Shown: positions 17,605 through 26,988, counted from the first letter of the stretch. The stretch: DNA of 62,847 bases from Planctomycetaceae bacterium (GCA_002723275.1 PBNZ01000034.1:1-62847), one strand, 5' to 3'. Program-made: numbers and translations. Notes: generated from the letters alone by a model not told the origin.

Positions 17605-19031
17605 GGCTTGTAGTCTGCCCCTTCCTGACTTTGTTGACAGGATCGAATCCACCTTTGAAGTTCGTGATCGAGTCTCGCGAGGATCGCTGGAATTTGATCT
17701 GCAAGATTATTTGTTTCTCCCGGATCCTCTAACAAATCAAACAGGTACTTGCGATCCCCCCGGTGGATCAGCTTGTAACGGTCTTCGATCCAAGCCGTTT
17801 GATTCGTGAATTGAAAACCAATTCCTCGATTCCGCTTGTTGATCTCTCCAACCAAGATCGGCATGAGTTTGATGCCATCCAAGGGTTGAGGGCCGATTGA
17901 GTTTATATCTTCTTTCGAACGGCTTGCCTCTGCGCAGAGCGTGGGGAACAGATCGCTGGTAACCATCGGAACAGCAATGCGACGATTCTTAGGGATGCGG
18001 TTCGGCCATGAGGCGAACGCAGGAACGCGTATGCCACCCTCGAAAAGGTCTCGTTTTCGACCGCGAAAGCTGGCAGCCGTGCCGGGAGCATTGCCTGCTT
18101 TTCCCTCCGGACCGTTGTCCGAACAAAAAAGAACAAAGGTGTTGTCGACGATGTTCAGCTCGGTAAGCTTATCAAGGAGGCGTCCTATTTGATTGTCCAA
18201 CGCGCTGATGCAACCGAAATAATGTTGTTCGTACTTCGTGTGGCCTTTGTAGAGTTGGGTGTATTCAGGACCAGCCACAACCGGAAGGTGTGGAGCATGC
18301 AGCCAGACGACGGCCAGAAACGGATGCTCTTTAAGAGTGTTCTCCTCAATAAACGGAATGGCCCGGTCAACAATGACCCGTGAGTCATCGCCCGCCAGGT
18401 TATGGCGGACTCTGGTCTCCGGACCCGACCAGTAATAGGTGCCGTATTCCACGGCGTCTTCATCTGCAATCGGATCCCACCAGAGACGACTTGCATTGGG
18501 TGGTTTCTTCATCGGGTCCCAGGTGGGTACCTTCGCCTCAGTCGAAAAACAAATATCGAAACCGTGTTGCCAAGGAGGAGCGAAGTGTTTGGCGTTCTGC
18601 GGACCACCGCGATTTGATTCTTTGATCTGAGTGGTCAGCGTCCCCAAATGCCACTTGCCAAAATGCCCTGTGGCGTAACCTCGTTGGCGCAATGCCTCGG
18701 CCAATGTGACTTCCGCGTCAGGAAGATGGCCTCGATTTGCATGAAAGATTCCGTATCGATGAGGATGGCGTCCCGTCAGGCAAGAACCTCGGGTGGGACT
18801 GCAAACGGGGGAAGCTGCGTAGAATCTCTCTAGCACAACTCCCTGCTGTGCCCAGCGATCTAAATGAGGCGTTTTGATTTGTCGATTGCCGTTAAAGCCA
18901 ACATCACCCCAACCCAAATCATCGCACATGATCAACAAGATGTTGGGAGGCTTGGACTCCGCGCTCGCTTCCGTCAGAAAGATGGCGTTCAAGGTCGAAA
19001 TCGCGAGTAGGAGGCGTCCGAAGCGATGCAT
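17601..19031 (-). CDS. Secreted sulfatase (second of a coupled pair)
   Basis: 476 aa from the ATG at 19031, followed by a signal peptide (LLLAISTLNAIFLTEASA). NILLIMCDDLGWGDVGFNG binds the metal; CSPTRGSCLTGRHPHR holds the Cys that becomes formylglycine; FGKWHLGTL and CSDNGPEGKAG complete the active site. It is the first gene of a two-sulfatase operon, with an ATGA overlap to the gene at 16285. The two enzymes probably act on the same sulfated glycan, one after the other; the order is unknown. Confidence 0.9.
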   Translation of the reverse strand: MHRFGRLLLAISTLNAIFLTEASAESKPPNILLIMCDDLGWGDVGFNGNRQIKTPHLDRWAQQGVVLERFYAASPVCSPTRGSCLTGRHPHRYGIFHANRGHLPDAEVTLAEALRQRGYATGHFGKWHLGTLTTQIKESNRGGPQNAKHFAPPWQHGFDICFSTEAKVPTWDPMKKPPNASRLWWDPIADEDAVEYGTYYWSGPETRVRHNLAGDDSRVIVDRAIPFIEENTLKEHPFLAVVWLHAPHLPVVAGPEYTQLYKGHTKYEQHYFGCISALDNQIGRLLDKLTELNIVDNTFVLFCSDNGPEGKAGNAPGTAASFRGRKRDLFEGGIRVPAFASWPNRIPKNRRIAVPMVTSDLFPTLCAEASRSKEDINSIGPQPLDGIKLMPILVGEINKRNRGIGFQFTNQTAWIEDRYKLIHRGDRKYLFDLLEDPGETNNLADQIPAILARLDHELQRWIRSCQQSQEGADYKP

Positions 19032-19223
19032 AGGCACCGGTCCCTCGTCAAAATGGTCATGGCTCAAGCTCCTGAAATCATAACCTGCCTCCATCGCATT
19101 ACCAAGAATGACGCTCTCCAGGAATAGTTTTCTGACCGCAATTGACGAGCGTTTCGGGTTCTCGATAATCAGGCAAGCGTTTTATCTGGATCGAGTTATG
19201 CTTTTGGGCAAGCGGAGGCTGCA

Positions 19224-19703
19224 ATGGCGTTTGATAGTAAGAAGCAGCGAGAAATTATGGGTAAGTTCGCAACCGGGGTTACGGTGGCGAGTACGGTTGT
19301 CGATGGAGAAAAATGGGGGATGACGGCAAATGCAGTGACGTCCCTGTCCTTGGAACCACCGTTGATTCTGTTGGCTGTTGGCAGCGACAGCCAGTCACAT
19401 ACCATGTTCAGAACGGCCGGCTGTTTTGCGCTGAACATTCTAGGGGCGGACCAAGAGCATCTCTCGAATCGATTTGCTTCCCCAGGACCCCGGGAATTTG
19501 AAGATCTTCGTATGACCGTCGCTGAAACCGGAGCCCCGATCATGCTCGATGCGATTGGATGGCTGGACTGTAAGGTCGTGGAAATCCTGCCCGGTGGCGA
19601 CCATGACATCTTTATCGGTGAGATCCAGGCCGGCGATTGCCAGGACGGTGATCCCTTGCTCTATTTCTCGGGAGGCTATCGCCGTATCGCGCCGAAGGAC
19701 TAA
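19224..19703 (+). CDS. Flavin reductase-like FMN-binding protein
   Basis: 159 aa, full length for the flavin reductase-like domain (split-barrel FMN fold). The N-terminus KQREIMGKFATGVTVAST and the GMTANAVTSLSLEPPLILLA segment are typical of the family, as is the final YFSGGYRRI. GGAGG precedes the ATG by 5 nt. It would reduce FMN with NAD(P)H for a partner monooxygenase; no such monooxygenase is adjacent, so the partner is unknown. Confidence 0.85.
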   Translation: MAFDSKKQREIMGKFATGVTVASTVVDGEKWGMTANAVTSLSLEPPLILLAVGSDSQSHTMFRTAGCFALNILGADQEHLSNRFASPGPREFEDLRMTVAETGAPIMLDAIGWLDCKVVEILPGGDHDIFIGEIQAGDCQDGDPLLYFSGGYRRIAPKD

Positions 19704-19718
19704 CTCACCAGCCTACCA

Positions 19719-20705
19719 TCAATCGAGACGAAAATTACCCAGCCAGAGATCGAAATCGGCTGATGGTTTGTAGACGAATAGTTGGATTCTGTCGATGTTC
19801 GATAGGTCCAGTTCGCGATTTTTCGGACCGGTGCGTATCTGGTCGATGGGGATGCGAATTGTCCGAAAGCCTTGCTCGAGATTGAGTCGACGATTGAAAC
19901 GATCGTCAAATTCGTTGTTGTGTTCGACGTCGTTCACGCGAAACTCCAGCGGACCAGGGAGAGGCGCGAATACGTCGAAGGCAAAAGTCTCGAAGGCTCT
20001 CCAATCTGGACAGGGCTCTTTGATTCCCAGGCCTGGGTACCGTGCGCCTTTGGGAAATCGGATACCAACAACATCTTCTCCGCCAGTCCAACCAGTGGGG
20101 GGCTGGCCGATAAGCTGACTCGCTCCCTCGCCGATGTTGGCGAAGCGACGAGACCAGCCCTCATTGAAATCAATTAACTTCGGTAATGCTGCATCTCGTT
20201 TTTGATAATCGATGTAACAGAGGACAAAGGGTTGGATTCCGAGGATAACGAGCAGGAAGAAAGCAATGCCACTCGCAATTTGTAGCACCCGCCATTGAAT
20301 GCCCTGTCGCCCGATCTGGTGAATGGCGATGAGCAGGCAGATTGCCGCAATGGCCCCGGCTACGTCGAAGGTTAAATCGCTTAGGTTGGCATATCGACCC
20401 GGAATGAAAAGTTGGCCGACCTCGAGCAGAGCACCGACCCCGATGGAAACAACGAGCCCGCAAAGGTATTGAGCCCATCTGCGGTCTTTGCTCCAAGGCA
20501 ACAGGTAGGGAGCTGCCAGCGCCGTGCAGAACGCGAGAATTACAAAGACGCCGAAGTGGCCGCTCATCTGCAGCGAGTCTTCTAGAATCGTAAGCGATCC
20601 GCCCGGTTTCAGTCCTAAGCCTGCGATCAACAGCAACAAGAACAGAACGCCTGTTACGGCTAATTTAGGAGTGCGATTTACATCAACTTCGTCGGTTGGG
20701 GCCAT
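19719..20705 (-). CDS. VanZ-like membrane protein with C-terminal beta-sandwich
   Basis: 328 aa. The N-terminal half has four to five hydrophobic helices with VanZ-like features (MSGHFGVFVILAF, GALLEVGQLFIPGRYANLSD, DVAGAIAA). The C-terminal 150 residues look like an extracytoplasmic carbohydrate-binding-type sandwich (WRAFETFAFDVFAP, RVNDVEHNNEFDDRFNR, LSNIDRIQLFVYKP). Its start lies 6 nt after the stop of the TauD-like gene, so it is the last gene of the KDG operon. Role unknown; teicoplanin-resistance activity should not be assumed. Confidence 0.75.
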   Translation of the reverse strand: MAPTDEVDVNRTPKLAVTGVLFLLLLIAGLGLKPGGSLTILEDSLQMSGHFGVFVILAFCTALAAPYLLPWSKDRRWAQYLCGLVVSIGVGALLEVGQLFIPGRYANLSDLTFDVAGAIAAICLLIAIHQIGRQGIQWRVLQIASGIAFFLLVILGIQPFVLCYIDYQKRDAALPKLIDFNEGWSRRFANIGEGASQLIGQPPTGWTGGEDVVGIRFPKGARYPGLGIKEPCPDWRAFETFAFDVFAPLPGPLEFRVNDVEHNNEFDDRFNRRLNLEQGFRTIRIPIDQIRTGPKNRELDLSNIDRIQLFVYKPSADFDLWLGNFRLD

Positions 20706-20711
20706 GCGCGT

Positions 20712-21731
20712 TTACGCTCCGGTATTCCGCTGAGGTTGCATTCCACCACGGATTGCACCGGCTGCGACGGAACCATAGTTACCCGCAAACATCGGGTGCA
20801 GCGGTCGACTGTTGGGTACGGAAAGCCAAATTCGAAGAAGGTGCCGGGGATGTTCCGGTGCGTCTTTAAATTCGTGTCGACGATGAAAGGTGACAAAGTT
20901 ATTCAGGAGAACGAGATCGCCGGCCTCTTGGCGAAAAGAAAAGTGGAGTTCGGGATCTGCGGCGATGGTCTCGACATAATCAAGTGCTTCACGCTGCAAA
21001 TCGGTCATATCGGGGAGTGCAGGATCCTGGTAGGCGCGTTCGATCAGGACCCTGAGGAAGTTCGCCGCGAAGTGACCTTCATGAATCGAAAAAATGGGCT
21101 GCTGAGTGAAGGCTTGTTGGTTGCCAAGGTCGACATTGTGCCGTTTGTAATAGAACGGTTGCATCAACACTTCCAGGAGGTCGGGACGCGTCTCGCGAAT
21201 CTGATTGAAAACGGAAATGGAACTCACGACCTGATTTTCACCACCCTGGAAGGCTGGTTGAATACAGAGGAAGCCGATTACATCGCAGCGGTCAGTATGG
21301 TAGCTAAGTTTTTTTCTCGTATTGGGGCCACGGGTTTTGGGATCCTTCTCGCCAAAACCTTCGTTGCGAACGCTGAAGATCTTTTCGCCCGTTGCGGATT
21401 GGGAAATAGGAGTCCCGACATGACTCATCATTCCCCAGAAAAACCGCTTGAGTTCGTCAACGGAATAACGTTCGGTGGGAATTCCCTTCAAGAGGACTGC
21501 ACCGCTTCCTTCTTCTAGAAGGTACTGAATCCTCACGAGACGCTCTCGCAAACTCGGTAGCTCGAATTGCGACTCGCTGATCTGCTCAATTGGCAGTTCC
21601 GAAGTCACTCGAATCGCCTCGTCTAACTCGGCGAGTTCTTGAGCAGTAAAAGACTCGTTCCATGCGGGTTGGTTGAGCAATTCCTGGCCCTTCCACGCCG
21701 CGGCGGATTCAATCGGTCCGATCTGTTTCAT
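20712..21731 (-). CDS. TauD/TfdA-like Fe(II)/2-oxoglutarate dioxygenase
   Basis: 339 aa. The metal triad is visible: LSYHTDRCDVIGFLC gives H-x-D, and the distal His lies in NNFVTFHRRHEF with the 2-oxoglutarate-binding Arg in RHLLRIWLS. The fold is that of TauD-like hydroxylases. The substrate is unknown. It sits 17 nt after the KDG kinase stop and 6 nt before the VanZ gene, so it may hydroxylate or cleave a sugar-derived compound processed by the same operon. Confidence 0.85.
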   Translation of the reverse strand: MKQIGPIESAAAWKGQELLNQPAWNESFTAQELAELDEAIRVTSELPIEQISESQFELPSLRERLVRIQYLLEEGSGAVLLKGIPTERYSVDELKRFFWGMMSHVGTPISQSATGEKIFSVRNEGFGEKDPKTRGPNTRKKLSYHTDRCDVIGFLCIQPAFQGGENQVVSSISVFNQIRETRPDLLEVLMQPFYYKRHNVDLGNQQAFTQQPIFSIHEGHFAANFLRVLIERAYQDPALPDMTDLQREALDYVETIAADPELHFSFRQEAGDLVLLNNFVTFHRRHEFKDAPEHPRHLLRIWLSVPNSRPLHPMFAGNYGSVAAGAIRGGMQPQRNTGA

Positions 21732-21748
21732 CGTAGTAGACCAGTAGG

Positions 21749-22831
21749 CTAACGGACGACACGTCCCGATGTCGATCCAGCCATCAGTGCCTTGATCTCC
21801 TCGAGAGTGCTGAAATTGAAATCGCCGATGATTGAGTGGGCGAGGCAGGAAGCGGCGACGGCGAAACGGACCGAATCCTGTGGATCCGTTCCATGGATCA
21901 GTGAATAGGTTAATCCTGCCGCAAAGGCGTCGCCCGCACCGACTCGGTCGACAATGTTCCGGATTGGATATGGGGCGTAGCTTCCGTCATTCAGAGGTGC
22001 GAAGTGTGCGGTGTCTTCGGAGCTGTCGAATAACATGGCTCCCCAATTGTTATGGGAGGCAGAGATGCTTTCACGCAAGGTAATCGCAATTTTTTGGACA
22101 TTGGGGAACTGGCCGGCAAGTTGTCTCGCGACATCGGGATAACGTTCGATGTTGAGCTGTCCGGCGGCGACGTTTGTATCGTCAGCCTCAATGCCCAATA
22201 CGTCGCTACAATCTTCCTCATTCGCAACCACCACGTCGACATGTGGCAACAGTGATCGCATTGTCTCACCGGCCAGCTCGGTAGGAGATTGAGTCTCGGA
22301 CCACCGCCAGAGTTTCTTGCGGAAATTGAGATCGCAAGAGACGGTAATTCCCAACCGTTTTGCGGTGGTTGCTGCAACTTGTGTGCTTCCCGCTGCTGCG
22401 GCAGAAATTGCAGGTGTAATTCCACTGAGATGCAACCATCCAGCACCCGCCAAAATAGCCTCCCAGTCATAACTGTCAGCACCGGTCAGACTGATCGTCG
22501 AACCGTCACGATCGTAAACCACTTGGCTTGGGCGTTGATTTGCGCCGGCCTCGACAAAGTACAGTCCCAGACGTCCGGCATCGCGACGCAGGATGTGTTG
22601 AGTGTCGATACCAAGTGCGTTTAGCGAGGCGACGCAGGCGTCCGCAAGAACGTGGTTGGGCAGGGCAGTGACAAAACTAGCATCCACGCCAAGCATCGCT
22701 AAAGACGCAGCAACGTTGGCCTCCGCTCCAGCAAAGGTGACGTCGACTGAGCCTGGTAGGCTTTGACGCAAACGTAAGTGTCCCGAGGGACAGAGACGCC
22801 CCATGATTTCACCGAATGTGACCACTCGCAT
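21749..22831 (-). CDS. kdgK: 2-dehydro-3-deoxygluconokinase (PfkB family)
   Basis: 360 aa ribokinase-fold kinase. The N-terminal GEIMGRLCPSG and GAEANVAASLAMLG and the C-terminal catalytic DRVGAGDAFAAGLTYSL mark the PfkB family. GRLGLYFVEAGANQRPSQVV is characteristic of KDG kinases. It would phosphorylate 2-keto-3-deoxygluconate to KDPG. AAGGAG precedes the ATG and overlaps the upstream aldolase stop region (9-nt gap). Together with the aldolase this is the usual pair for uronate/alginate/pectin breakdown. Confidence 0.88.
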   Translation of the reverse strand: MRVVTFGEIMGRLCPSGHLRLRQSLPGSVDVTFAGAEANVAASLAMLGVDASFVTALPNHVLADACVASLNALGIDTQHILRRDAGRLGLYFVEAGANQRPSQVVYDRDGSTISLTGADSYDWEAILAGAGWLHLSGITPAISAAAAGSTQVAATTAKRLGITVSCDLNFRKKLWRWSETQSPTELAGETMRSLLPHVDVVVANEEDCSDVLGIEADDTNVAAGQLNIERYPDVARQLAGQFPNVQKIAITLRESISASHNNWGAMLFDSSEDTAHFAPLNDGSYAPYPIRNIVDRVGAGDAFAAGLTYSLIHGTDPQDSVRFAVAASCLAHSIIGDFNFSTLEEIKALMAGSTSGRVVR

Positions 22832-22840
22832 AACAGCTCC

Positions 22841-23524
22841 TTAAGCGGTAAGGCCCTGACGGATCGCTTGGACTTTTGCAGCTGCGGTTTGAGCTTGCTC
22901 GCGAATGCCGTCGAAATCCTGGGCAGCGATTCTTGCGGGGGGGGCCAGCCATGATCCACCGACTGCGGCGATGCAAGGGTCGCCAAGATAGGTCTCGAGA
23001 TTGTTGGTATTAACGCCACCGAGTGGAATGAATTTTACCCCAAGATGAAAATAGGGCGCAGCCATGCTTTTCAAATAGGGCAGTCCACCACTCGGTTCCG
23101 CAGGGAAAAATTTCAATTCACGGCAGCCTAACTCCAATGCAACCTCCACGTCGCTCGGAGTTGCGACTCCGGGGGCAAATGGAAGCCCGGCTTGTTGGGC
23201 CTCTTGAATGACTCTCGGATTTGTACCCGGAGAAACTCCAAAGGAAGCACCCGCCGTTACAACTTCCTGGACCTGTTGCGGAGTCAGGATGGTGCCAATG
23301 CCGGCAAGCATGTCCGGAACCTCCTGACGAATCACTCGTAATGCGTCAATCGCAACCGGAGTTCGTAGTGTCAGTTCCATTGCGGTCACGCCGCCGTCGA
23401 GAAGGGCCTGGGCGACCGGAACGGCATCTTGGACTCGCTCGATAATCAAAACGGCGACAACACCACACGATTCGATCCTTTGCCTGATCGCTTCGGGAAG
23501 TTGCGATTCCATGGTCCCATCCAC
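22841..23524 (-). CDS. eda: 2-dehydro-3-deoxyphosphogluconate (KDPG) aldolase
   Basis: 227 aa from 23524. A second in-frame ATG at 23512 (223 aa) fits better to the GAGGT Shine-Dalgarno sequence, which is only 2 nt from the first ATG. The class I KDPG/KHG aldolase motifs are present: MELTLRTP with the catalytic Glu, GIGTILTPQQV, GTNPRVIQEA, and KFFPAEPSGG with the Schiff-base Lys. It splits KDPG into pyruvate and glyceraldehyde 3-phosphate. First gene of the four-gene operon eda-kdgK-dioxygenase-vanZ. Confidence 0.9.
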   Translation of the reverse strand: MDGTMESQLPEAIRQRIESCGVVAVLIIERVQDAVPVAQALLDGGVTAMELTLRTPVAIDALRVIRQEVPDMLAGIGTILTPQQVQEVVTAGASFGVSPGTNPRVIQEAQQAGLPFAPGVATPSDVEVALELGCRELKFFPAEPSGGLPYLKSMAAPYFHLGVKFIPLGGVNTNNLETYLGDPCIAAVGGSWLAPPARIAAQDFDGIREQAQTAAAKVQAIRQGLTA

Positions 23525-23656
23525 CTCTCTTCAATCAAATGAGTCGGCTGTCGTTTAGCTCTGCCGCAAATAAGTTCACAGAGTTCTGCTGTCCCTGTTG
23601 AGCCTTATCTTACTGGCGTTGGACGCGATCAACCAGGAGGCGAGATGTGCTGCGTC

Positions 23657-25072
23657 TCAGTTCCTTTCGTCGGCCGTCGCTTGCTTGCGACGCTTTCGGC
23701 TTCGGTGAAGAGTTGCTTCGCCTTCCGTGGTTATTCCTCGGTCGCCTTGCTGCTGCATCCATGCCTCCAGGCGTCTTCCCATTTGCTTGATTCTTGCCTG
23801 CTGCTCTGGAGAGTTTGCCAAATTGGTCATTTCCCATGGATCGGTCTGGAGATCGTAAAGCTCTTCGGCGGGCCGTTTCAGGTAACGACTGACGAATTTT
23901 GCGGCCATCGGATTCTGTTTTGCTTCGCGTTCCCAGGATCGCCAGAAGGTCTCTTGATCCTTTTCAGTAACGATATTGTTGAACGTCGACTCGGAGTTCA
24001 AGTTGCGAATGTATTTGTAACGACCGTCGCGAATCGAGCGGATCGGATAGTCGGAGCCCGCGATAATGCCTCGCGTTGTGTGAATGCCGAAGACCCAATC
24101 GTTGTGTTTGCCGGTTGTGCCGCGGAGTACCTCGCAAAAACTGCGGCCGTCAAACCCGCGGCCTCCGTCGCTGGCGCCCATGAGACCGGTGTCGATCTTT
24201 GAGGGGGTACCACCCGCCAGTTCGACCACCGTGGGGGCGATGTCGACATACTGGACGATCGCGTCGGTGCGCGATCCCGCTTGAATCTGCTGCGGCCAAC
24301 GGATGATGAGGGCGACCTGGAGTCCGTACTCGTAGCAGGTCCATTTGCCTGCCGGAAATTGCGGCCCCTGTTCGCTTGTTGCAATGACGACCGTGTCTTT
24401 CTCAAGATTGTTTTGACGGAGCAGCTCGAGAGACTCGCCGACTTCATCATCGAAGGCTGTGACTTCACTGCAATAAGCTGCATACGCTGCCCGAGTTTCC
24501 GGCGTGTCAACGAACCCTTCAGGCAGTTGCAGCTTTTCTCCGTTGTAGTCACCGGGACCCTCTGTCCAGGGTGCATGTGGATGATTCGAAGCGACCACCA
24601 GACAGAATGGTTGGTCAGCCTTGCGAGTGACGAATTCAGTCAACAATTGCGGGGTGAGAAACTCAAATGGAAACGACTTGGTGGGGCCAAAGTGCCGTTT
24701 GCCAACAAGACCTACTCGGTAACCAAGTTCTTGTAAGTGGTGAACCAGGCTTCGAGTTCCTCGTTTCACTCGACTGTGATTTGGATACGCACCATTTCGA
24801 ACAGGAAAAACACCCGTATATAACTGCTGTCGAGTTGGTGCGCACATTGCCGTCGCGGTGAAGGCGCGATTAAAGGTCATGCTCTGTCTCGCAAGTCGAT
24901 CAAGATGAGGGGTGCGAATCTGCTGATTCCCGTAAGGGCCACAGTCATGGCAACCCATGTCGTCCGCGATGATGAACAAAAAATTGGGAGATGATTCGGC
25001 CGCCGTTGATTGCGCTATCCCGCTCGCGCAAAACAACACTCCTAAAGCAGCCGCGATCAAGTGGCGTCTCAT
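23657..25072 (-). CDS. Secreted sulfatase, heparan N-sulfatase-like
   Basis: 471 aa from the ATG at 25072 (GGAG 6 nt upstream), with a signal peptide (AAALGVLFCASGIAQSTAA). NFLFIIADDMGCHDCGPYGN and CAPTRQQLYTG carry the metal ligands and the Cys for formylglycine. GKRHFGP replaces the GKWHLG of arylsulfatases, a feature of the N-sulfoglucosamine sulfohydrolase-like group; WEMTNLANSPEQ is near the end. Likely desulfates an acidic polysaccharide. A C-terminal Lys/Arg-rich tail (HRSRKRRKQ) is unusual. An unknown secreted protein gene lies just upstream. Confidence 0.88.
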   Translation of the reverse strand: MRRHLIAAALGVLFCASGIAQSTAAESSPNFLFIIADDMGCHDCGPYGNQQIRTPHLDRLARQSMTFNRAFTATAMCAPTRQQLYTGVFPVRNGAYPNHSRVKRGTRSLVHHLQELGYRVGLVGKRHFGPTKSFPFEFLTPQLLTEFVTRKADQPFCLVVASNHPHAPWTEGPGDYNGEKLQLPEGFVDTPETRAAYAAYCSEVTAFDDEVGESLELLRQNNLEKDTVVIATSEQGPQFPAGKWTCYEYGLQVALIIRWPQQIQAGSRTDAIVQYVDIAPTVVELAGGTPSKIDTGLMGASDGGRGFDGRSFCEVLRGTTGKHNDWVFGIHTTRGIIAGSDYPIRSIRDGRYKYIRNLNSESTFNNIVTEKDQETFWRSWEREAKQNPMAAKFVSRYLKRPAEELYDLQTDPWEMTNLANSPEQQARIKQMGRRLEAWMQQQGDRGITTEGEATLHRSRKRRKQATADERN

Positions 25073-25179
25073 CAAGCTCTCCTTTGTCGATCGAATCGCC
25101 CTATACCCTAGAAGAAAACCACTCGTCATGCGACCGTTTTCTTGATTTTCGTCGAGCAGGTATTCGATTCTCAGCGGCT

Positions 25180-25818
25180 TTATGGTTTCCGCTGACTCGC
25201 AAATTCAGGGCTGGTCGATGTCCGCGGGATGTGGACGATTTTGATGAGTTCGGGAAGCAATTGATCCAGCGTATAGAGACGGCCTGTGTTTTTGTTGAAA
25301 TTGTCGTGCTGCCAACGAGAGATGCTGTTTCCCATGCGGCGACCATGTTGAGTCGTTGTCATGCCCTTCACCCATTGGTCTCCGTCAGGAATCTTGTAGA
25401 TCATCGCATGGACATCGCGTTTCCCCTTTGGCATCTGGGCAATCTTGTCCAGGCGGTCGATGCCGCCCGGGTAGTTGCGGATCTTGTGAAGAAATGAACG
25501 GCCTTGTTGACTGCTGTTCAGCTCTTTCACCAAGAAGTCATTGTCGCTCAGGATTCGCTTCATGAGCTGAGCGTTGTCTTTTGGGGTAACGTCCCAGCCC
25601 TGGTTCGAAATCTCCTTCAAAAGTCCAGTGACTTCCGCCTGGGTAATTAAGTTGCCCGATTTGTATTTCGGCAGCGTGGCAAAATATTTGTTAGTCAACG
25701 TCGTCACTTGTTGTGCAGAAGGTGACGGTATTCGCTCGGCGCCTGGAACATCGTTTCTCACGACAAGTGTCGTCGTCAGATTCAAAGCGATCAACGTTGT
25801 GAGCAAGGTCTTGTTCAT
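25180..25818 (-). CDS. Secreted protein of unknown function
   Basis: 212 aa from the ATG at 25818, with AAGGTG 8 nt upstream and a signal peptide (KTLLTTLIALNLTTTLVV). The rest is hydrophilic and has no recognised catalytic motif; GRSFLHKIRNYPGGIDRLDK and a Trp-containing GNSISRWQHDNFNK stand out. The final coding gap of 107 nt to the sulfatase on the same strand suggests cotranscription. I do not recognise the family. Confidence 0.6.
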   Translation of the reverse strand: MNKTLLTTLIALNLTTTLVVRNDVPGAERIPSPSAQQVTTLTNKYFATLPKYKSGNLITQAEVTGLLKEISNQGWDVTPKDNAQLMKRILSDNDFLVKELNSSQQGRSFLHKIRNYPGGIDRLDKIAQMPKGKRDVHAMIYKIPDGDQWVKGMTTTQHGRRMGNSISRWQHDNFNKNTGRLYTLDQLLPELIKIVHIPRTSTSPEFASQRKP

Positions 25819-26251
25819 CTTGATGGCACCTTCCAGGTTAAACACGGCCAAGGTGAAATACCCCGAATGCAAAATTCTCTTTGGACAGGTTTGACGATGT
25901 CGAGTTGAGAAATGTGGTCACGCGTTACCTGTTAGTGGCTACGCCTTGTCCCATCAAAAGTCTAGTTCTTAACCGTTGCGATGGCAGGAATTTTGCTTCC
26001 AAACTTTTGTTGGGAAAGACAGCTTGAAGCAAGGCCTGTAAAGACTATCGGCATTTTGTCTGTCAGTTATGTTTGTCGTTTCTCCTCTCTCGAAAACAAA
26101 AAGGCCAAATCGGCAGACTGCACTTACCGTAATTGGCAATTCCTAACGGTTGTGGAGATAACGACGACAAGAAAGAACGCGAGAAGGGGTGCGATGTAAG
26201 TGCTGATTTTTGGAAGAGTTGCGATCTTGCGAAGTCTTTGTTCTGTTCATT
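25819..26251. other. Divergent intergenic region upstream of hsp20
   Basis: About 430 nt of non-coding sequence between the divergent unknown secreted gene and the sigma-54 promoter of hsp20. The short reading frames here (for example 25981-26199) have no family resemblance. A TTTTTGGAAGAGTT stretch at 26207-26220 resembles TTTTTGGGAAGAGTT at 26984-26998 upstream of the second sigma-54 promoter. Confidence 0.45.
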
Positions 26252-26266
26252 TGGCACGCTAGTTGC
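26252..26266 (+). promoter_or_regulatory. Sigma-54 promoter of hsp20
   Basis: TGGCAC-N5-TTGC, an exact match to the -24/-12 sigma-54 consensus with GG and GC separated by 10 nt. It would start transcription near 26278, leaving a leader of about 190 nt before the hsp20 ATG. Confidence 0.8.
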
Positions 26267-26464
26267 CTTTCTTGCAAGTCATCCAAAAACCTGGTCTGCC
26301 AAAACGACAGCCCTTCGGTTGGACCACTCCCTTGGGTCACGAAAACGAAATGTTGGTGACTTCAAGTGCGTCCGTCGTGGCAGCTTTTCAGGTTTGGTTT
26401 TTAGTTAATAAATATTCGTTGAATACGTTTTGATTGCGACCGGAACACGCAAGAGGAGGTAGTT

Positions 26465-26920
26465 ATGAACCGTGGTTTAAACACTTGGAGACGAAGTAAT
26501 TTGCGACCCGTTGATCTTTATCAGGAAATGGACAGTTTCCTCAATAGTTTCATGACGAAGGATTCGGATAACGGGGAGAAGACATTCACGCCAAGCATCA
26601 ATGTGGCAGAGTCCGATACTGAGTATGAAGTCTCGGCTGATCTTCCGGGGGTAAAATCAGAGGATGTGAATGTCGAAGTCCACGAAGGACAGTTGTTGAT
26701 TTCTGGTGAACGCGAGAGTGCGCATGAAGAGTCGGATAAGAGATTTCATCGCGTCGAACGAACTTTTGGTAAGTTCGAAAGACGAATCGGTCTGCCGGAG
26801 AACGTCAGCGAGTCCGATATTTCCGCCGATTATCAGGATGGTGTTTTGACGATCGTTTTGCCAAAAAGCGAAAAGCCAAAACCGACTCGTATCGAAGTCA
26901 AGACAGTTTCTAGTAACTAG
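26465..26920 (+). CDS. Hsp20/alpha-crystallin small heat-shock protein
   Basis: 151 aa. GAGGAGG precedes the ATG by 5 nt. The alpha-crystallin domain runs from about residue 42 to 135: FTPSINVAESDTEYEVSADL, EGQLLISGERE, FGKFERRIGLPENV, ending in DGVLTIVLPK (the conserved G-V-L). The C-terminal tail KPKPTRIEVK contains an I-x-V motif that docks to neighbours in the oligomer. It is an ATP-independent holdase. A sigma-54 promoter upstream and a terminator downstream make it a single-gene unit. Confidence 0.93.
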   Translation: MNRGLNTWRRSNLRPVDLYQEMDSFLNSFMTKDSDNGEKTFTPSINVAESDTEYEVSADLPGVKSEDVNVEVHEGQLLISGERESAHEESDKRFHRVERTFGKFERRIGLPENVSESDISADYQDGVLTIVLPKSEKPKPTRIEVKTVSSN

Positions 26921-26957
26921 TCTTTCGAAGTTGATGATCAAGGCGACATTCATTGTG

Positions 26958-26988
26958 ACGAGGTCCCATCTGGGGCCTCGTTCTTTTT
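26958..26988 (+). terminator. Terminator after hsp20
   Basis: ACGAGGTCCC and GGGGCCTCGT form a hairpin (one G-T pair) followed by TTCTTTTT, starting 37 nt after the hsp20 stop. Confidence 0.8.

Noticed and set aside
25981-26199. 72-aa ORF before hsp20
   Set aside because: Poor start context and no recognisable domain; the region looks like an upstream control region.
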